From positions 434,001 to 498,000 of the forward strand of contig NZ_LN884298.1 in NCBI RefSeq assembly GCF_001403875.1: 64,000 nt of DNA, given 5' to 3'. A program made the position numbers and the translations under genes. The notes under the pieces are model-generated. The model did no database searches, was not told the DNA's origin, and saw only the letters and a program-made list of their open reading frames with translations. Source of the stretch: Paenibacillus ihumii. GTDB taxonomy: Bacteria; Bacillota; Bacilli; Paenibacillales; Paenibacillaceae. Numbering within the stretch: the first letter of the stretch is position 1; each line of letters opens with the position of its first letter. Positions 18,501 to 27,057 of this stretch are shown in pieces.

Positions 18501-20765
18501 CGCATCCCCGGGAATCACGCTAATTTCATATACTCCAGCCGCCTGCCCATCAAACCGCGAGGTATCGAGCGTAAAGTCCGTCAGCTCCTCCCTGTCGCTG
18601 TTGTCGAATACCTTCGAGACCTTCAAGCCCTCATGTTCAAAGGCATCCCCGAGGTTAAAGGTCGTTCGCGGATAATTCGTAACTTCGATTCCAACCAGCT
18701 CTTTAACCTTCACCGTCACCGGAAAAGAAACCGTCTGCCCTTTATGCTGCAGAGTAACCTGCTTCTGCCCGGGGGCAGAGGTATCGAGAACCGAGGCCGT
18801 ATATTCGCCCCTCATCAGCCTTACTTCCGAACCGTCGCTATATTTGGCGTACAGCAAAAGCCCGTCCAAATCCAATGAATCACCGATGAAATAAACCGTC
18901 TGCTCCGGCAGCTGCCTGATCTCCAGCTCTGTCAGAGCCGCTGCCTTGACCGTCACATCAAAAGCGGCCTTCACTCCCGGCGTCTCCTCGGACATGATCA
19001 TCACCTCCACGCTTCCCGGCTGTGTGAACGTAAACGGCGATTGCTCCGTAATCGGCTGCCCCTCGATGGACAGCGAGTACTGGTCATCCGTCAGCTCCGC
19101 CGTCTTGAAGCCATGATTGTAATCGGCTCTGACGACAAGACCCTCTGGGTCAAAAGCATCGCCCAAATAGTAAACCGTTTTAGCTGGATAGTATTTTACG
19201 GCCAGCGAGGTCACCGTTAACGGGACAATTTGCAGAGCAACCGTTGCAGAAGCGCCGTTATAGTGGATCGTCACCACATTTGTTCCCGCCTGGCTGCTGT
19301 CAAAGCCTGTGACGATATACTCACCTGGCGGCAGGATCTCCTCGCTGCCGTCAGAATACTGAGCTTTTACCGTAAGCCCCGTCAAATCCAGGCCTTCACC
19401 TACCAAATACGAGGTTTTCATCGCGCTAGGATCGGCGATCAGATGACTCACCGTTCTGCTCTCTACACGAAACTGAATGTCACTGAAAGCCACCTTAGCG
19501 TCCCGGGCGGCATAGACCCCGGCATAGAGCGTGTCCGTGAACATATCCCCCAGTAGGAGCGTTTCGCTCTCTTGATTGACGCTCAACAGGTAGGTCGCTC
19601 CTGATTTCTTGATGCGCAAATCATATACCTCTCCTGCGGCAGGCGCGTTGGCGCCAGGCGTCGGGCCCAGCTTCGTTTGTGTGCCCTGGCTCTTGTAGAA
19701 GCCCTTCATCACCGTATCCAATGCACCGATCGCCACATAATTTGCAGTCGCTGTACTCGAATCTCCATGGGCGCCTACGCTGTCCCGCAGCATGAGCCCG
19801 AACGACTTCTGATTCGGCGTACTGATGGTACTGTCGCTATTGAAGGATATTACCCTGGCCTTTGCGTTCAGCTCGAAATTCGCCGCAGCCGGCAGCTCCT
19901 TGAAGTAAAAGGACATGCCTTCATCGCCGCTGGCTATTTTCCCGCCGTAAACTGCCAGGGTTGCCGAGGTTTCGCTTTGCTCCAAGGGAGGAGGATTCTT
20001 GGATTCGCTCGTATTGGCGCCAAAAGCGCTGAATTCCCAGTCGCCCAGCTGGACAGAGCCTTCAACGCTTAGCTTCACGTCTTTGAAGGTCACCGTCGCA
20101 TTTCGGGCCGTATATAATCCGGCATAACGAATATCCCCCGTGAAGTCGGTAATGGCCTCCGTCTCGTCGCCGATTTGTACGACGTACAGGCTGCCCGACT
20201 TCTTAATGCTCAGCCGGTATTCCTCGCCTGGCGCAGGCAAAGCAGCCGAAGCAAAGGCCTCTATCTTCTTCAAGCCGCCCCCTTGCGATTTATGAAGCGC
20301 TTTCATTTTCTGGTCCAAAGCACCCGCGGCAACGTAATCCCCGGTAAATGTACTGATACTCTCATTGTCCAATACATTGCCGCGCAGCATCAGGCCGAAC
20401 GACACCTGATTATGAGCCGTCCAGTGATCCACCTGTGCCGTGGCTGTCAGCTCAAAGTTGGCATCCGGCGCCACTTCCTTGAAGTAGTAAGCAATCCCTT
20501 CTGTGCTGCTCGAAATTTTGCCTCTGTCATTCGAGCTCCGAAGCGTTACCGTGCCCCCGGCATGTTCGGCGATGCCGAAATGTTCGGGCGTAATCTTATC
20601 CGCTCCGCCTACATCCCCAAAAACACTGCCTTGCCAATCACTCGTAATTTGAACCAAACCGGCAGATGAATCACTGCCCTGAACCGCACCAACCGTCAAA
20701 GGAAAAGAAGAAAGAAGCAGCAAACATGATACAAACACAGCCAAACAACGTTGTAGTCTCCTCAA
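15579..20765 (-). CDS. SLH-anchored PL9-type pectate lyase with lectin-like and bacterial Ig-like domains
   Basis: A very large secreted enzyme of about 1728 residues. The order is: signal peptide (RRLQRCLAVFVSCLLLL...), two lectin-like modules (about 40-430) with a third copy at about 775-985, about four Ig-like modules of the YLVGEGLDLTGLTVKAQYSDG type (about 435-770), a right-handed beta-helix domain (about 1085-1465), a Gly/Ser/Pro-rich linker and three SLH repeats (about 1547-1728). The helix contains NSTAFDNRDPSDNNADGF and SHNNIDDGWDLYTK, typical of PL9 pectate lyases with a Ca2+-binding Asp cluster. A TTG at 20789 also opens the frame, but AAAGGAG lies inside that longer version, so TTG at 20765 is preferred. 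It is divergent from the 21.2-kb kinase/regulator pair. Substrate inferred: pectin backbone. Confidence 0.85.
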   Translation of the reverse strand: MRRLQRCLAVFVSCLLLLSSFPLTVGAVQGSDSSAGLVQITSDWQGSVFGDVGGADKITPEHFGIAEHAGGTVTLRSSNDRGKISSSTEGIAYYFKEVAPDANFELTATAQVDHWTAHNQVSFGLMLRGNVLDNESISTFTGDYVAAGALDQKMKALHKSQGGGLKKIEAFASAALPAPGEEYRLSIKKSGSLYVVQIGDETEAITDFTGDIRYAGLYTARNATVTFKDVKLSVEGSVQLGDWEFSAFGANTSESKNPPPLEQSETSATLAVYGGKIASGDEGMSFYFKELPAAANFELNAKARVISFNSDSTISTPNQKSFGLMLRDSVGAHGDSSTATANYVAIGALDTVMKGFYKSQGTQTKLGPTPGANAPAAGEVYDLRIKKSGATYLLSVNQESETLLLGDMFTDTLYAGVYAARDAKVAFSDIQFRVESRTVSHLIADPSAMKTSYLVGEGLDLTGLTVKAQYSDGSEEILPPGEYIVTGFDSSQAGTNVVTIHYNGASATVALQIVPLTVTSLAVKYYPAKTVYYLGDAFDPEGLVVRADYNHGFKTAELTDDQYSLSIEGQPITEQSPFTFTQPGSVEVMIMSEETPGVKAAFDVTVKAAALTELEIRQLPEQTVYFIGDSLDLDGLLLYAKYSDGSEVRLMRGEYTASVLDTSAPGQKQVTLQHKGQTVSFPVTVKVKELVGIEVTNYPRTTFNLGDAFEHEGLKVSKVFDNSDREELTDFTLDTSRFDGQAAGVYEISVIPGDASIRPITYKVTVREVSAPEWQTTYFGQSTSAKSNYATIHADGSIELVAADGGKVTGDHDGITYYYTELDAAKDNFVLSADIQVVAYAKNPNDGQESFGLMARDAIGVKGNSSVFASNIAAVGGYSGGTRDDNGTQLFVRTGVETSDGAGSQGVQKIMLQNERPAAGNTHPAAPYRLTLAKTNSGFTGKLNNGQEEIVFTPDILNVQDSKMYVGFYTARVATIIVSNVELTVTAADTDAPRVVPPAEPVEPQLEVLSLEKTPETDYELVLRANVDGTVTVKQGQTVIQQDAAVEAGQRLAVPAALAAQSDTNFSIVFVPDDTQKLTSYDKIVRNFTVEVREYAAGQDIIVSPTGTSGGDGTADRPLDIDTAIDYVKPGQRIVLQDGRYLRSSKIEIKKYNDGKPGAMKYLTAAEGARPVIDFDKKTEGVVLSGDYWHIKGLDFTRSAGNTKGFTVGGSHNIVENSRFYANGDTGLQISRTDPSAQDPAEWPSYNLILNSTAFDNRDPSDNNADGFAAKLTSGVGNVFRGCLSHNNIDDGWDLYTKAGTGAIGAVVIENSAAFNNGFLTDGTVGAGDKNGFKLGGEGIHVPHVIRNSIAFGNGAYGFTSNSNPGVIAINNTGFNNDGGNLSFTTYSHITPDFTIDGFLSYRTIDIAKDNYPASNAADNNFMFDGKVSKNKSGKELTDASFASLEPVVSYERDAEGNVIWGDFLRFIGFQEPGNPGENPDGGDNGGENPGGGTPGEGSSGGSWSSGSTGTGSTGGTGGEKPEDSSDQSSPGSGDHGNEPAIPARPSAVAFTDTDGHWAEASIREAAARGFVNGYPDGTFKPNGAVTRAEFAVMLTKAFKLGEVGEAASELSFTDQGSIRPWARNAIAQALQAGIVSGYEDGSFRPAKAVTRAEMTSMLARAAGLKPAAGNATSFADDKEIPAWAKEAVAAMQKQGLAAGRDGNRFAPQETATRAEAVTMILRLLDRA

Positions 20766-21045
20766 ATCGCCATACTCTCCTTTGTTCAAATTTTGGTCAT
20801 GCTTGGTCCACTCTCCGCAAGTAAACTATTTTAGTAAATTTATCTCTCCTACCTAATTTATGATTCTATACTAATCCCGGAGATTTGTCGCCCATTTTAT
20901 TCAAATCTATTTACCTCGTTCTGATAAAGCATGAGCAGCTCCCTGAATTTTAGTTTGATTTTATTTTTGGAAGTAAAATAACAAAATCCTCCATTTAAAA
21001 TCACGCGAATTCGCGCCTGATAAATTATGGATTTAGGTTATTTCA
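20766..21045. promoter_or_regulatory. Shared divergent regulatory region (PL9 / kinase-regulator)
   Basis: This AT-rich gap of about 460 bases to the kinase start has no gene. It holds a perfect 12-bp palindrome CGCGAATTCGCG (21004-21015) and the first of three direct repeats of the form ATAACAAAAT (20979-20987); the others are near 21088-21095 and 21120-21129. These are candidate binding sites for a regulator of either gene. No good sigma-A promoter for the PL9 gene was found, which fits activator dependence. Confidence 0.5.
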
Positions 21046-21074
21046 TTGACGAATGGAGTCAAGAAGGATATTAT
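21046..21074 (+). promoter_or_regulatory. Predicted sigma-A promoter of the kinase-regulator operon
   Basis: A -35 TTGACG (21046-21051) and -10 TATTAT (21069-21074) with a 17-base spacer. Transcription would start near 21081, giving a leader of about 145 bases before the kinase ATG. Confidence 0.65.
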
Positions 21075-21162
21075 TTTTTTATTAAAATAACAAATGCAAT
21101 AACACATTAAAGAAAAATATAACAAAATCTTATGTCTTTCAGATGGTCGATTCAACTTACGC

Positions 21163-21195
21163 ACCCCTTTTTTTCATAAAAGGGGTCGTTTTTAT
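21163..21195 (+). terminator. Leader terminator/attenuator hairpin before the kinase gene
   Basis: ACCCCTTTT and AAAAGGGGT form a strong stem inside the kinase leader, followed by CGTTTTTAT. It sits between the predicted promoter and the kinase ribosome binding site, so it could attenuate the operon or end a short leader RNA. The sequence does not show which. Confidence 0.6.
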
Positions 21196-21225
21196 GGAGC
21201 TCTGAAAACCAGAGGAGGCCGGAAT

Positions 21226-23040
21226 ATGAAATTTATCAGATTGCTGAATAACATAAAGCTTAGGAGAAAGCTCTCCCTCACTTTTATCACAGTTGCAGTT
21301 GTCCCGCTCTTAATCAGCGGCATATTTCTGACCGGCAAGCTGCGCGAGATTATGATAGCGGATGCCTTTCAACAGGCCACAGATAATGTAGACCGTGTTC
21401 GGAAGAGAACGGAGGAGGTTATCAAGGTACCGCTGGATATTTCCTATCAGCTATCCAATGATAGCCGGATGAAAGCTGTGGCGAGCCGCCGCTACGACAG
21501 TTACATCGAGGTCATTCAGACATATCGGCAATATTCCGACATTCGGGATTATGTTCGGCTGTATAAGGAGATAAAGGCCATCCGGCTTTACACGCCCAAT
21601 CCGACGATGTTGAACAACTGGGAATTCATGCAGCCGGACGCTCAGATCGAGCAGGCCGAGTGGTACAAGATGGCGCTAAGCAAGAAGGGGCTGGCCGGCT
21701 GGGGATATATCGAGGATGAACGGGATCAGACGCATTATTTAAGCTTGGTGCGAAAAATCAGCCTGGACGAACTCGGTCAGGAAAGTGTGCTCGTCATCAA
21801 CGTCAATACAGCGCGGCTTAATTCTATCCTTTCACAAGAATCATTCACTACCATGATTGTGGACGATCATAACCACATTGTGGCTGCCAACCGTCCGGAT
21901 TTATATGGCAAAAATCTTGCGGAAGTGCATACCGCGCAGAGCATTCTGACGCAAAGTGACGGCAGCTTCGATGTCGACATGGACGGAGAACGCTCCGAAG
22001 TCGTGATTTCCAGTCTGATTCCGGAGTCTAGTTGGAATGGGCTGCGCGTCATTTCCGTGTTCACGGTGTCGGATATCCTCCGGGATGCAAACGGGGTTAT
22101 CCGATTGGCCACGCTGGTCATTGCAGGCTCTCTGATTGTTGCAGTGCTGCTTGTCTACGCCTCGGCATCTCTCATTACGAGCAGGCTGCTGCGGCTAAGC
22201 AAGCATATGTCCAAAGTAGGCACTGGCAGCGGCTCCTGGGATACCTATCTTGATCTGGATGGTAAGGATGAAATCGGACAACTGTCCAGGCAATTTAATG
22301 CTCTTGTCCAACGGGTCAGCCAGTTGATGCTAGAGGTAGAAGAGAGTAACCGGCAAAAACGGCTGCTGGAGCAGAAGCAAAACGAGATCAAGTTTAAAAT
22401 GCTTGCAAGCCAGATCAACCCTCATTTCTTATTTAATACCCTGGAATCCATTCGAATGGAGGCCCACATCCGGGGCGAGGAGGATTTAGCAGAAGCTGTC
22501 TGGCAGCTTAGCAGCTTAATCCGCAACAGCCTGGAGGTTGGCAACGGCAAAATACGGCTTTCCGAGGAATTGAATATGGTGCTTTGCTATCTGGAGCTGC
22601 AAAAGTTCCGGTATGAGGATAGACTTCTTTATAAACTGGAGGTGGCGCCAGGCACAGAGGACATTGAGCTTCCGCCGCTGATTATCCAGCCGTTGGTGGA
22701 GAACTCGATTATCCACGGGTTAGATCACAAGGAGGAAGGATCAACACGGATTACCATTCGAACGGGGCTTGGTGAGAATGAAGAAGTGTACGTGGAGATT
22801 CACGACAACGGGGCAGGGATCCCTGCATGGAAGATCGAGGAACTACAAAAGCAGCTGAAGGAACAGGAACCGGGGGAAGCCGGGCAGCGGATCGGGCTCC
22901 GCAACGTGCATGACCGCCTTCAGCTTACCTATAGCAATGGTTCAGGGCTTTCGATAGAGAGCAAAGAGGGTGAAGGAACCAGCATTAGATTCTGCATACC
23001 GAGGGGGAACGAAACGAATGTTTACAGTAATGATTGTTGA
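21226..23040 (+). CDS. Sensor histidine kinase, YesM type
   Basis: A 604-residue membrane kinase. An N-terminal TM (about 18-38), an extracellular sensing region, a second TM (about 290-312), HAMP, the phospho-acceptor motif QINPHFLFNTLESI and the ATPase N-box QPLVENSIIHGL and G-box DNGAGIP are visible. The ribosome binding site GAGGAGG is seven bases before the ATG. It overlaps the regulator gene that follows. Its position at the head of the mannan-degradation genes suggests it senses manno-oligosaccharides or a related breakdown product (inference). Confidence 0.93.
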   Translation: MKFIRLLNNIKLRRKLSLTFITVAVVPLLISGIFLTGKLREIMIADAFQQATDNVDRVRKRTEEVIKVPLDISYQLSNDSRMKAVASRRYDSYIEVIQTYRQYSDIRDYVRLYKEIKAIRLYTPNPTMLNNWEFMQPDAQIEQAEWYKMALSKKGLAGWGYIEDERDQTHYLSLVRKISLDELGQESVLVINVNTARLNSILSQESFTTMIVDDHNHIVAANRPDLYGKNLAEVHTAQSILTQSDGSFDVDMDGERSEVVISSLIPESSWNGLRVISVFTVSDILRDANGVIRLATLVIAGSLIVAVLLVYASASLITSRLLRLSKHMSKVGTGSGSWDTYLDLDGKDEIGQLSRQFNALVQRVSQLMLEVEESNRQKRLLEQKQNEIKFKMLASQINPHFLFNTLESIRMEAHIRGEEDLAEAVWQLSSLIRNSLEVGNGKIRLSEELNMVLCYLELQKFRYEDRLLYKLEVAPGTEDIELPPLIIQPLVENSIIHGLDHKEEGSTRITIRTGLGENEEVYVEIHDNGAGIPAWKIEELQKQLKEQEPGEAGQRIGLRNVHDRLQLTYSNGSGLSIESKEGEGTSIRFCIPRGNETNVYSNDC

Positions 23041-24568
23041 TGATGAACCAAAACTGCGCCTTGGGCTGCAAACCTTAATACCGTGGCAAGGGCTAGGGTA
23101 CGAGATCATGGGAACTGCGGCCAGTGGAAAAGAAGCGCTTCGTATTGTGGAAGAGCAGGTTCCCGATGTGATGCTGGTCGATATCCGTATGCCCGGCATG
23201 GACGGGCTGCAGCTCCTGCAAGAAATTCGGCGCCGTGATTTGGACACGCATGCGATCGTACTCAGCGGATACGCCGACTTTGAGTACGCCCGCCAGGCAC
23301 TCCAGTACGGTGTTGAAGGCTATCTGCTCAAGCCTGTAAACAAAGAGGAGCTGTCTGCTCTGCTTCAGAAGCTTCATGGGAAAATTTCTGCCCAGCGGCT
23401 GGAGAAGGCGGTGCAGCAGGAAGCTAATTCGCGGGAGTGGACGGTGTACTCCCTGCTGTCCGGCTCGCATGATTTGGAAAGCGTTTCCCTGGATGAGTTG
23501 GCTGAATCGCTAGGAATGGATTGGCCGCAATATCAAGTTGTGCTGATCGCTTTTCCGGGCCTGCATCCGGAGGAGGATGAGCGGATTCGCAGCTTCCGGG
23601 ACCGTTTGGTTGCAGCATATGCAGCGGATGGTCAAGGCGTTGTTCTCTATTTTGCTCCTTATACCGTTCTGCTTCTCGGCAAAACGCTAGCTGGTGACTT
23701 CAGACGGGCTGATCTATACAGAGAATTGCAGATGCTCTCCGGGGAGATTCGCACCCAGATGGATGTGGCGGCAGGAGAAACGGTTCAGGAATTGCAGAAA
23801 ATCCCGGATTCATTCCGCACTGCCCGGTCCCTGCTCGATCGCAGCTTTTTCTTTGACAAAGGAAAATTATTAACACCGGAGACTCCGGAAAGCTATCGGC
23901 AGGCGGTCTCCGTCTCCACGGATATATCCTTGCTGGACGGAGAGAAGGTGTCTTTTCGCCTATATTATTTAGTTGATGTCGGGCATGCGGAGGCGATCCA
24001 TTCCCTTCTGGACGAGACGGCTGCGCAAATGGTGATTCAGGGGAAAGGAGAAACGGAGATTCGGGACCGGTTCTTCTACCTGGCCAATGAAACGCTGCGA
24101 AAAACCTCGCCTCGCCTCTGGTCGGAATCCATCTATCCGGGGGAGCCGACCCAATTTCTGGCGGGCATTTACAATCAGCGCTCGATCCGGGATCTTGTCG
24201 GCTATGTAGCTGCGGTCATGGAAAGGCTGGCCCGCTGCGCAGATTATACCAGCCGGGACAACGAAATGAAGCGCATGCTCGACTTCATAGACCGGCATCA
24301 CTACGAAAATCTGCGGTTGGAAATGCTGGCAGAGCTATTCAATTACAGCAGCTCCTACCTGGGGCAGCTTTTCAAGAGCCACACGGGAGAATATTTCAAC
24401 GCCTATCTCGACAAGGTTCGGATTGACAAAGCGAAGGAGCTTCTGACACAGGGAATGAAGGTATATGAGGTGGCCGAAAAGGTAGGCTATTCAAATGTGA
24501 ATTATTTTCACAACAAATTTAAAAAAATAGAGGGGCAATCGCCTTCCTCGTATCAGAAAAAACAATGA
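23018..24568 (+). CDS. Response regulator, YesN type (REC + AraC HTH)
   Basis: A 516-residue regulator whose receiver domain starts MFTVMIVDDEPK, with the phospho-acceptor Asp in VMLVDIRMPGMDG and Lys in YLLKPV. The C-terminal AraC HTH has LRLEMLAELFNYSSSYLGQL and VGYSNVNYFHNKFKK. A longer frame starts at 22970, but GAGGGGG (23001-23007) places the start at 23018, overlapping the kinase by 23 bases, as usual for translationally coupled pairs. It is the likely activator of the GH26 and transporter units, which share a conserved leader starting at this gene's stop codon. Confidence 0.92.
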   Translation: MFTVMIVDDEPKLRLGLQTLIPWQGLGYEIMGTAASGKEALRIVEEQVPDVMLVDIRMPGMDGLQLLQEIRRRDLDTHAIVLSGYADFEYARQALQYGVEGYLLKPVNKEELSALLQKLHGKISAQRLEKAVQQEANSREWTVYSLLSGSHDLESVSLDELAESLGMDWPQYQVVLIAFPGLHPEEDERIRSFRDRLVAAYAADGQGVVLYFAPYTVLLLGKTLAGDFRRADLYRELQMLSGEIRTQMDVAAGETVQELQKIPDSFRTARSLLDRSFFFDKGKLLTPETPESYRQAVSVSTDISLLDGEKVSFRLYYLVDVGHAEAIHSLLDETAAQMVIQGKGETEIRDRFFYLANETLRKTSPRLWSESIYPGEPTQFLAGIYNQRSIRDLVGYVAAVMERLARCADYTSRDNEMKRMLDFIDRHHYENLRLEMLAELFNYSSSYLGQLFKSHTGEYFNAYLDKVRIDKAKELLTQGMKVYEVAEKVGYSNVNYFHNKFKKIEGQSPSSYQKKQ

Positions 24569-24691
24569 AAATCTATGATTGTTTCTGAAACTTCTGCGGA
24601 TTATCGCATGAAATTATGCGAAATTAGTGATATATCTCCACATCCCCGTATGCTTTATAGTTTTAAGCACGAGAGGGGGAACGCAGAAAAA
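24566..24691 (+). promoter_or_regulatory. Conserved leader A, upstream of the SLH-anchored GH26 gene
   Basis: This leader and the one at 29371-29494 share ordered blocks: TGAAAA, ATGATTGTTTC(N)GAAA, ATGAAATTAT(N)CGAAAT, GATAT(N)TCTCCA, CTTTAT, AGAGGGGG and ATGAAAGCGAT at the start codon. Within it, GAAATTA is repeated exactly 10 bases apart (one helical turn), the pattern expected for an AraC-type regulator site. The frame runs open through the leader from 24575, but this is probably chance. Confidence 0.7.
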
Positions 24692-26953
24692 ATGAAAGCG
24701 ATGTCAAACCTTTTGGTGGCGGCTGAACAAAGAAAGAGAAGATTTTCTATTTTTTTGTTTTGCTTTGTTATTTTGGCGGGAACGTATGGTTCAGCTGCTC
24801 CAATTGCCGATGCTTCTTCAGCCCTGCCGGATACTGTCGTTAAAGAGGCGCCATCTGCCAGTCCGACAAACGGCATAACAGTTACTTTCGCTGATGCTGT
24901 ACTGACAGGCTATGGTATTGAGAAGCGCGGCTCTGTCAAGGAAAACGAGGATACTTTATATGACGGCAAAGGGTATATCTCTTACTTTTTCGACGAGGAT
25001 GCAAACGCTGCAGAACCCGTCGGCAGTGCAACGTTTACTGTAGATGTTGCTGAAGCAGGGCTGTATAAGCTGAGTTTAGGCTACTACCTTCCTGAAGGCT
25101 ATGGGGACAAAGTGACCAGTATCGAGATCAATGGCGCAGGCACCGGAGAGCTGACACTGGATGAACCTGCGGCAGGTACGGTTCGCGCTGAGAAAATGGT
25201 CAGTAAAGTGCTGCTGAACGCGGGCAGCAATACCATCAAAATTATGCGCGGGTGGGGTTACTACGGCATTGAGCATATTAAGCTCGAGCCAGCTGGTGCA
25301 GCCTCATCCAGCAACAAGCTTGCAGCAGAGGATGGCCCCATGACTGGCGCACTGAACAATCCCGAGGCGACACCTGAGGCCAGAGCGCTGATGGACTACT
25401 TGCTCAGCCAGTATGGACAGAAAATTATCTCTGGGCAGCAGACGATTGAAGATATAGAGTGGATTAAGCAGCAGACGGGCAAATATCCAGCAATATTCTC
25501 TACTGACTTGATGGATTATTCTCCATCCCGCATCGAAAATGGGGCCTCCTCGACAGAGGTGGAAAAGATGATAGAGTGGTACAAACGCGGTGGTATAGTG
25601 TCTTTATGCTGGCACTGGAATGCGCCAAAGGGAATCGGCGGCAATGAGCCTGGGCACGAATGGTGGCGGGGCTTCTACACCGAGTTTACGACCTTCGATG
25701 TAGAATTTGCACTTAACCATCTGGATTCGGAGGATTACCAGCTTCTGATCCGGGACATTGACGCCATCGCTGTTCAATTGAAGCGGCTGCAGGATGCGAA
25801 CGTGCCTGTGTTATGGAGACCGCTTCACGAGGCCGAAGGCGGCTGGTTTTGGTGGGGAGCCAAGGGACCTGAGCCGGCGAAGCAGCTATACAGATTGATG
25901 TATGATCGGTTAACCCATGATCACAATTTGAATAATCTCATTTGGATATGGAACTCCGAGAAGAAGGATTGGTATCCGGGTGATGATGTCGTGGATATAG
26001 TAAGCGTGGATATCTACAACCCTGCAGAGGATTACAATCCGAGCATCGCAAAGTATGAGGGGCTTGTGTCCTTGGTGAACGGCAAGAAGATGGCTGCACT
26101 CGCTGAGAATGGCCCTATTCCGGACCCGGATGCTCTTCAGGCGTACGGTGCCGAATGGAGCTTCTTTAGTACCTGGACCGGCGATTACATCAGGGATGGT
26201 AAAACCAATACCATGGAACATTTGAAAAAGGTATACCATCACGATTACGTCATCACGCTCGATGAGCTCCCGGCAGACCTGTACGCCAATCCTGAGTTTG
26301 AGGCTGAGAATGGCGAATCGGCAGGAATGACCAGAGCTAATGGGCAGGAAAGCCATTCGAAGGGCGGCTATACTACCGGCATGGAGCCAAAAAATAGCTT
26401 CACTGATCTCGAAGGCCATTGGGCTAAGGACGACATTGAGCTAATGCTGAACAAACTGATCGTTAACGGGATTGGCAACGGACAGTTTGCACCGGATCGT
26501 TCAATTACGCGTGCCGAAGTCGCTGCCCTTGTGGCTAGAGCGATTGGTCTTGATCAACAACCGGCAACGGGCAAATTCTCTGATGTAGCGAAGACGAGCT
26601 GGTACGCAAGTGCTATTGAAGCTGTAAGTGAAGCGGGGATCATGGAAGGCTCTGCTGAGGGTGCTTTCCAGCCGAATGCTCCGGTTACACGTGAGCAAAT
26701 GGCGGTGGTGATCGTTCGTACGATGGCCTTTGCAGGGCAAAACCCAGCTGGGGCAGACCGCTCTCTGGCAAGGTTCACCGATAGTTCCACGGTCAGTGCA
26801 TGGGCAGCAGACAGTGTAAATATAGCATCAGCCTCAGGACTTATTCATGGAGTATCCCCAGACCAGTTTGTACCCGAGGAAATGGTGGATCGTGCGCAAG
26901 CTGTCGTCATACTCAAGCGTCTACTGGCTTATTTAAACCTCATGAATTCCTGA
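24692..26953 (+). CDS. SLH-anchored GH26 beta-mannanase with N-terminal CBM
   Basis: About 753 residues. After a long N-terminal membrane-spanning signal (SIFLFCFVILAGTY) comes a CBM35-like beta-sandwich (about 50-200, FTVDVAEAGLYKLSLGYY), then a GH26 catalytic domain (about 222-535) with the acid/base Glu in WRPLHEAEGGWFWWG and the nucleophile Glu in AALAENGPIP, then three SLH repeats (about 565-753, TRAEV and TREQM). It should cut mannan or galactomannan backbones at the cell surface. The start at 24692 (MKAMSNLL) is chosen from GAGAGGGGG 12 bases upstream; an in-frame ATG at 24575 lies in the conserved leader. A paralogous GH26 without signal lies at 33.2 kb. Confidence 0.92.
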   Translation: MKAMSNLLVAAEQRKRRFSIFLFCFVILAGTYGSAAPIADASSALPDTVVKEAPSASPTNGITVTFADAVLTGYGIEKRGSVKENEDTLYDGKGYISYFFDEDANAAEPVGSATFTVDVAEAGLYKLSLGYYLPEGYGDKVTSIEINGAGTGELTLDEPAAGTVRAEKMVSKVLLNAGSNTIKIMRGWGYYGIEHIKLEPAGAASSSNKLAAEDGPMTGALNNPEATPEARALMDYLLSQYGQKIISGQQTIEDIEWIKQQTGKYPAIFSTDLMDYSPSRIENGASSTEVEKMIEWYKRGGIVSLCWHWNAPKGIGGNEPGHEWWRGFYTEFTTFDVEFALNHLDSEDYQLLIRDIDAIAVQLKRLQDANVPVLWRPLHEAEGGWFWWGAKGPEPAKQLYRLMYDRLTHDHNLNNLIWIWNSEKKDWYPGDDVVDIVSVDIYNPAEDYNPSIAKYEGLVSLVNGKKMAALAENGPIPDPDALQAYGAEWSFFSTWTGDYIRDGKTNTMEHLKKVYHHDYVITLDELPADLYANPEFEAENGESAGMTRANGQESHSKGGYTTGMEPKNSFTDLEGHWAKDDIELMLNKLIVNGIGNGQFAPDRSITRAEVAALVARAIGLDQQPATGKFSDVAKTSWYASAIEAVSEAGIMEGSAEGAFQPNAPVTREQMAVVIVRTMAFAGQNPAGADRSLARFTDSSTVSAWAADSVNIASASGLIHGVSPDQFVPEEMVDRAQAVVILKRLLAYLNLMNS

Positions 26954-26966
26954 TCATCAACAATTC

Positions 26967-27021
26967 AAAAGAAGATCAGCTGACCGTTTACCTAATTCCA
27001 AATGGTTAGCGATCTTCTTTT
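26967..27021 (+). terminator. Terminator between the GH26 and GH36 genes
   Basis: A long stem with perfect outer arms AAAAGAAGATC and GATCTTCTTTT and a further paired inner segment (GCTGACC/GGTTAGC with one mismatch). The 3' arm ends in T residues. It should end the GH26 transcript at least partly, so the GH36 gene may have its own promoter or depend on readthrough. Confidence 0.8.
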
Positions 27022-27057
27022 AAATGCGAAATAATCTAATAATGGAGTGAATATATC

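Noticed and set aside
24575..24691. An N-terminal extension of the surface GH26 protein from an ATG at 24575
   Set aside because: The stretch is the conserved leader also found at 29371, where the frame is broken, and the best ribosome binding site serves the ATG at 24692.
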